Part shown: in pieces, positions 59,501 through 64,000 of the stretch
Position numbering within the stretch: position 1 is the stretch's first letter
Layout of the letters: each line of letters starts with the position of its first letter
Origin: Darksidea phi
Taxonomy: Eukaryota; Ascomycota; Dothideomycetes; Pleosporales; Lentitheciaceae
Assembly (NCBI GenBank): GCA_030770425.1
Contig: JASJFT010000044.1
Span: forward strand, 62,001 to 126,000
DNA length: 64,000 bases
Reading direction: 5' to 3'
The notes under the pieces: model-generated
Seen by the model: the letters and a program-made list of their open reading frames with translations, nothing else
What the model was told of the DNA's origin: nothing
Databases searched by the model: none
Program-made: the position numbers and the translations under genes

Positions 59501-59607
59501 CTGCTTCAGCAGAGCGCAGACCACTCGGGACCTTATATGGGCCGGCGCTACGGCGACTAAGATCGGCAACCCCAGCTCCCAACTTCATCTATTTGATATT
59601 TGCGCAG

Positions 59608-62359
59608 ATGCCCTTCGTTTTCTCATGCGCTTCAGTAATGGACGCCCAAAAGATACTCTTAGCTTTGCTTTACGCATACCCTCTTTCATTATGGGCGGTG
59701 TTGCTGTTTTCATCTTTAGTGCAGCGTAGACGTCAATGGGCGCACTCAGAAAACGAAGGCACCCAAAAACGGTCTTGGAGGGTGATTTGGATTCTCCAAG
59801 GAACCCTAGCTCTTTGTTTCGTCGTGAGCGCAGTTTTGAGCATTCCGCCATACATAGCGGCTATCTCTGAGCATGGGAATGTTCGCGTTGCAGAGAGCTA
59901 CGTGGTATGATTGCATCTCTTCATACCAAGCGTTGATAATGCTGATACGATACACTAGATAGCTTATACCGCGCTTTGGTTGTACTTCACTGCAGGTTTG
60001 CTGCCCGATCCAGATGGTCCGTTTCAACCATCCGTAGCACATTGCCAGGCATGGCTTGTGGGTGCATTGATGGAATGTATGGTTCTGGTGGCGTCGCTGC
60101 GGTTCTGGAAGGGAGGGCTCGGAGTTGCCGTAATTGCAATGTCTAGCTTTAGAGCTGCACTTTTGCTGTGCATGTGCGTCGCGCATGTGCTCTTGCGGTC
60201 TGAGGGCTGCTTCAGCAAGAACGACGAGCTCGAACGAGAAAGTCTCCTCACTGCAGACTATGTCGAGTATGGAACGCATGGAAAGAGTCCCAAAAATGAA
60301 AAAATCACTCCACAGAGACGTGGTGGATGGTTGGACTACTTCATCGGGTTCCGCATTTTATTTCCCTACCTCTGGTAAGATTCTCAGCTTCACGATCAAT
60401 GTTGGACTCTTTCGAGCTCACGATTTAAACAGGCCATCAGATTCGCGAAGGCAACAGCTCATTCTCTTCGTGAGCTTAATTCTCCTCATTATGCAACGAG
60501 TTGTCAACATCCTTGTGCCTTACCAACTGGAGCAGCTTATCAGAGCTTTGGGGGAAGGTCGCATGCCATATAAGGAAATTGCACTTTACACCATCTACCG
60601 AGGACTGCAAGGCCAACAGGGTATCCTCGGGTCATTCCGCGCAATGCTATGGATACCGCTTAGCCAATCGCTCTTTCGTCGACTCACATGCGCGGCATTC
60701 GAGCATATCCTGTCTCTTTCTCTTGAGTTTCATCTCAGCAAGAAGATCGGTGAAGTACTAAGTGCATTGAATAAAGGCAGCGCCCTCAACACATTCTTAG
60801 ACAGTTTCGCCTTCCAGCTCTTCCCAATGGTTCTGGATCTCGGCGTTGCTGCGGCCTATTTCCTCATACGCTTGGATCCATTCTACTCTCTGGTAATCAT
60901 TGCCGTCATGTGGTGCTATATCTACATGACGATCTATATGGCAATGTGGAGGGCGACAGCACGGAGGGATATGGCGAACAAAAATCGCGAGATGGACGCC
61001 ACAAAGCAAGTTGAGCATAACACATGTCGGCACGAAGGAAGGCTAACAGACCTAGAATGGACACCATCATGTCATATGCAACGGTTCACCACAATGGCGC
61101 AGTGCCCATCGAAACAGAGCGTTTCGGCGAACACGTCCTAGAGTATCAGAAGGCGGAGTGGCGTGTCTTGTTCTCGCTCAATCTCCTCAACATCACGCAA
61201 AATATGGTACTCACTATAGGCGTACTTCTAGTTGTCCTCATTTCGTCGCTGCAAATCACTGTAGGCATGCAAACGGTAGCCATGTTCGTTGGCATTCTAG
61301 GCTATTTCACTCAACTTCAGGCGCCATTACAGTTCTTTGGAAGCTTTTACAGCCAAGTGCAGAACAATCTAGTCGATTCTGAGCGTATGCTAGACTTAGT
61401 ACGTTTTATCTTACAGGTTACGAGATAAAAGGCTGACCGTTGACTACAGTTCAAGGAGAAGCCAACCATTGTGGATAACGAAGACGCTACCGACCTTGCA
61501 GATTGCAAAGGACGTATTGCTTTTTCGAATGTCTCTTTTGCGTATGACCAACGCAAGCCCGCGATTCGGGACATGTCCTTCGTCGCCGAACCTGGAACTG
61601 CAACCGCTATTGTCGGCGAAAGCGGGAGTGGGAAATCGACTTTGCTTAAACTCCTTTTTCGTTTCTACGACGTTGGGGAAGGGTCTATCAAGCTTGATGA
61701 TCACGACATTCGCGACCTCAAGGTTCAAAGCGCAAGGTCACACTTTGGCGTTGTTCCACAAGATACAATTCTCTTCAACACCAGCATCCTATACAACCTG
61801 CAGTATGCGAAGCCCGACGCGACCCTGGAAGAAGTATATGCTGCGTGCAAGTCCGCGAGTATTCATGAGCGAATATTGAGCTTCCCAGAAGGATATGAAA
61901 CGAAAGTCGGTGAGAGGGGGCTACGGCTTTCCGGCGGCGAGAAGCAAAGAGTACGTCTACTTGACAATAGTGAATTGGCTCAAGAGGGCTCTATAACTGA
62001 CTGCCTAGATTGCAATCGCACGCGCCATTCTGAAGAACCCCCAGATAATCCTCCTTGATGAGGCGACTGCATCACTCGACTCTCACACCGAGAAGCAGAT
62101 TCAGGCAGCGCTAGAGACGGTGACGAAAGGACGTACAACTATTACAATTGCGTAAGTTTATGCATGCACCATACATGGCCTCGCTAATATAGGATCCAGG
62201 CATCGACTGTCAACCATAACCAACAGCGATCAAATACTGGTACTTCATCAAGGTCGCATTGTTGAACGAGGGACGCATGAAAGTCTACTAAAACTGGGTG
62301 GAAGATATTTTGAAATGTGGGAGAAACAGACAAAAACTGACTCTACACCCGGGAAATAG
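59608..62359 (+). CDS. ABC half-transporter, HMT1/ATM-like (ABCB), with TMD0
   Basis: Seven exons (59608-59904, 59959-60374, 60433-61005, 61056-61398, 61450-61950, 62009-62151, 62200-62359) join to 810 residues. An N-terminal membrane domain (about 1-200) precedes a six-helix core beginning near [11 protein letters not shown]. The nucleotide-binding domain has Walker [11 protein letters not shown]-loop VVPQDT, signature LSGGEKQR, Walker B IILLDEAT and H-loop AHRLST. This is the vacuolar HMT1-like half-transporter group, often linked to glutathione-conjugate transport; an ABC transporter (SirA) is part of the sirodesmin cluster. Export or vacuolar storage of product or of glutathione adducts is likely. 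Intron 3 (61006-61055) begins GC, not GT, with the sequence gcaagt; without it the gene would be frameshifted. Confidence 0.85.
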
Positions 62360-62535
62360 ATACCCACGTGCCAAAAAACAATTCAAGCATCACCAATGTG
62401 AATTACTCTATCAAATGATATGGCGACGAATAGGTATAGAAGGCTAAAATCCACTAGTCTAAGACTACTATAGATCATCCATCCAAGTGGTCCCCTTTGC
62501 ATCCTTTCATGCGAATCCATGGGCCTGTAGTGGAA

Positions 62536-63300
62536 TCACGACGCTCTCTCCTGTTTCAAGCGCCTCTTTTTTGGCTCACTCTCACTTTCTATAATATCGT
62601 ACGCTCTCTTATCCTCTGAGTATCCGCTGGGGATATGAGACTTTTTGCCTCCCAATGACCCAGATTTCAACCCAGATCGTACTAAGAAAAACGTCCGGAC
62701 TAAAGAGCCGAAAAAATGTTCTTCACATGATTCAACACTAGTAGAATGATCGGTGCCGAGCAGCAGATTAATGCCAACAGTTGATTCACTGAAGTGGTAG
62801 GTCAACGCTAGCCATAGTGCTGGTGGCATATCTCTCGGATCTTTGAAATCAAAGATGATGAACAAACAGCTCAGACGGAGTACGGCAGAGATGCTTGCGC
62901 TACGATATGTCAGTGATCGTCATGGCTCATTGACCAGTGTCATACAAATAGACCGGCAAGCATCAGAAGGCTGATGTAAAGCTTCCTCCATATGGCCATC
63001 TTCATATCCCAAATCAACGAAATAGGGAGCAGAATAATACTAAAGCCAAAGATGGCGTGCACCAGCTGCACCATCGTACATATGGAATGCACGCCTCCGC
63101 ACTGCCCGGATTTCATGGCTTCCAAAGCTTGTCGAGCGGTCGGCAGATGGTGAGCCGGCCGAGAAAGCCTGCAAGGCCCCATGCAATGACGAGAATAGTG
63201 ATCGTGGTACCGGTGACGCGGATCCAGTCTACTACAAAAAAGAGTGGCCGGTAGAGGAAGACGATCGCGAGTGGTGCTGTAGCGACTACGACAACCTAGA
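62536..63300 (-). pseudogene. SAT4/rhodopsin-like membrane-protein pseudogene
   Basis: On the minus strand, family-specific segments occur in order but in different frames: VVDWIRVTGTTITILVIAWG and CRPLDKLW near 63230-63110, then SGQCGGVHSICTMVQ and LLPISLIWDMKM near 63100-62990, then ASISAVLRL near 62890, and finally LALICCSAP near 62770-62740. Moving from CRPLDKLW to the next block needs a one-base shift at about 63117-63122 within a run of G on the minus strand, and another shift is needed near 62786. The 5' end (WDDW-type region) is not found. This is best read as a decayed paralogue of the intact gene at 40719. A complex intron pattern could explain part of it. Confidence 0.6.
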
Positions 63301-63548
63301 GGACAGAGGGTATTTATCGCCGGTGATAAGGTTATCTTCTAGTATTATAACAAACAGTTGATGAGCAGACAGGCTTGGTCCGTGCATTAACTTCAATGGA
63401 ATTAGCGCAGACCCCGCACTGATATGACATCAACCGCGACCTCATACAACATCTCCTAAGGCAAAATATGTCGCGCTTTTTTGACGTTGGTCGACTCTTG
63501 GCTACTGGCTGGGACTTTCTGGGCTCACGTAGACCACCACCCAATACC

Positions 63549-64000
63549 ATGGACATATTCTCACCTTCATATGCCGATATATGCGTTGTGCGTGCCATGC
63601 TCAAATCCTGTGGCCTCCCTACCGAGCTCGTCCTCGAGATATTGGAGTGCGCTGATTACGAGCCTGTCCGAAATTTTACCGGTACCCAAGTCCACACCGC
63701 TTCAGCCCCCGATAGTGCTGCGAGCCTTTGCCTCGACGCAGGAGTTCTTACGAGGAATACCCTTTGTGAGCTCGCCGCCGGCCAAAGAAGGGTCAAGGTT
63801 AAGGAGATCGAGTTCGTTTTTTCCAGTCGTGATCAAGGATGGACGAGTGAAGGTACTGACGGTACCTTTGTTACATCGTCCTGGCTGGAAGTCTCGATTC
63901 TTCGCCATACTGGATTCTTCCCCTTTCGGAACCGGCAGGATTCCTGGGATTTAACGAGCATTCAATCGCCTGCCGATTTCCAGCCGATGTTTTGGAGACG
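63549..64000 (+). CDS. F-box-like hypothetical protein, 5' part (runs off window)
   Basis: From the ATG at 63549 the frame is open for 150 codons to the window edge. The N-terminal GLPTELVLEILECADYEP resembles the degenerate F-box LPxELxxxIL motif of fungal F-box or heterokaryon-type hypothetical proteins. A later segment (KEIEFVFSSRDQGW and SSWLEVSILR) occurs in a widespread uncharacterised fungal family. No catalytic motif is visible. The start is the first ATG in a favourable ccATGg context. The 3' end, length and exon number cannot be known here. It probably marks the right flank beyond the cluster. Confidence 0.65.
   Translation, partial: MDIFSPSYADICVVRAMLKSCGLPTELVLEILECADYEPVRNFTGTQVHTASAPDSAASLCLDAGVLTRNTLCELAAGQRRVKVKEIEFVFSSRDQGWTSEGTDGTFVTSSWLEVSILRHTGFFPFRNRQDSWDLTSIQSPADFQPMFWR

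Noticed and set aside
60134..61141. Stand-alone membrane protein
   Set aside because: It is exon 3 of the ABC half-transporter with read-through on both sides.
63481..63954. 157-residue plus-strand frame
   Set aside because: The overlapping frame from 63549 stays open to the window end and has the F-box-like motif; this one is Pro/Ser-rich noise.
31614..64000. tRNA or rRNA genes
   Set aside because: No cloverleaf-like A/B-box pair or rRNA sequence was recognised by eye; a tRNAscan-SE run would settle it.

Overview
The window is from a filamentous ascomycete; a Dothideomycete-like genome is plausible but not proven. The evidence is short GT-AG introns of about 47-80 bp, fungal-only protein families, and a left half destroyed by repeat-induced point mutation (RIP). 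It has two contrasting halves with a sharp edge near 31.5 kb.

Left half (1-31613): an extremely AT-rich block with almost no CA or TG dinucleotides and no intact gene. It resolves into nested Ty3/Gypsy chromovirus-type LTR retrotransposons, most delimited by 5-bp target-site duplications. Element A (1-2411, 17232-17761, 28959-31200) was interrupted by element B (2412-17226) and by the reverse-oriented element D (17762-28953). B was then interrupted by C (5959-13405) and D by E (17894-24889). A itself appears to sit in an older LTR (31201-31613). RIP stops abruptly inside that LTR at about 31520.

Boundary (31614-33495): a fragment of a nucleoside-phosphorylase-type domain and one 2EXR/F-box-like gene with a long poly-Asp tail.

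Right half (about 33.5-62.4 kb): a secondary-metabolite cluster of the epipolythiodioxopiperazine (ETP; gliotoxin/sirodesmin) class. In order it has an MFS exporter, GliT-type oxidoreductase, Tri7/SirH-like acyltransferase, SAM methyltransferase, SAT4-type membrane protein, AsaB/CmcJ-like oxygenase, P450, GliG-type GST, NRPS, GliK-type gamma-glutamyl cyclotransferase, second MFS protein, GliM-type O-methyltransferase, GliI-type PLP C-S lyase and an ABC half-transporter. By family knowledge, the NRPS would form the diketopiperazine, P450 and GST add glutathione sulfur, GliK and GliI trim the adducts to thiols, GliT oxidises the dithiol, methyl- and acyltransferases decorate, and the transporters export or sequester. 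Five exact copies of the palindrome TCGG-N3-CCGA lie in promoter regions, and three more promoters carry the CGG-N3-CCG core with one mismatch; this is the motif type reported for GliZ/SirZ regulators.

The cluster is atypical. The NRPS is T-C-A-T-C, lacking the first adenylation domain and a terminal T domain. The GliT homologue has Tyr in place of the second redox cysteine. No GliJ dipeptidase and no GliZ regulator are visible. It may be decaying, or it may make a non-disulfide or differently bridged product.

Right edge (62.4-64 kb): a frameshifted SAT4-type membrane-protein pseudogene and the 5' part of an F-box-like gene running off the window.
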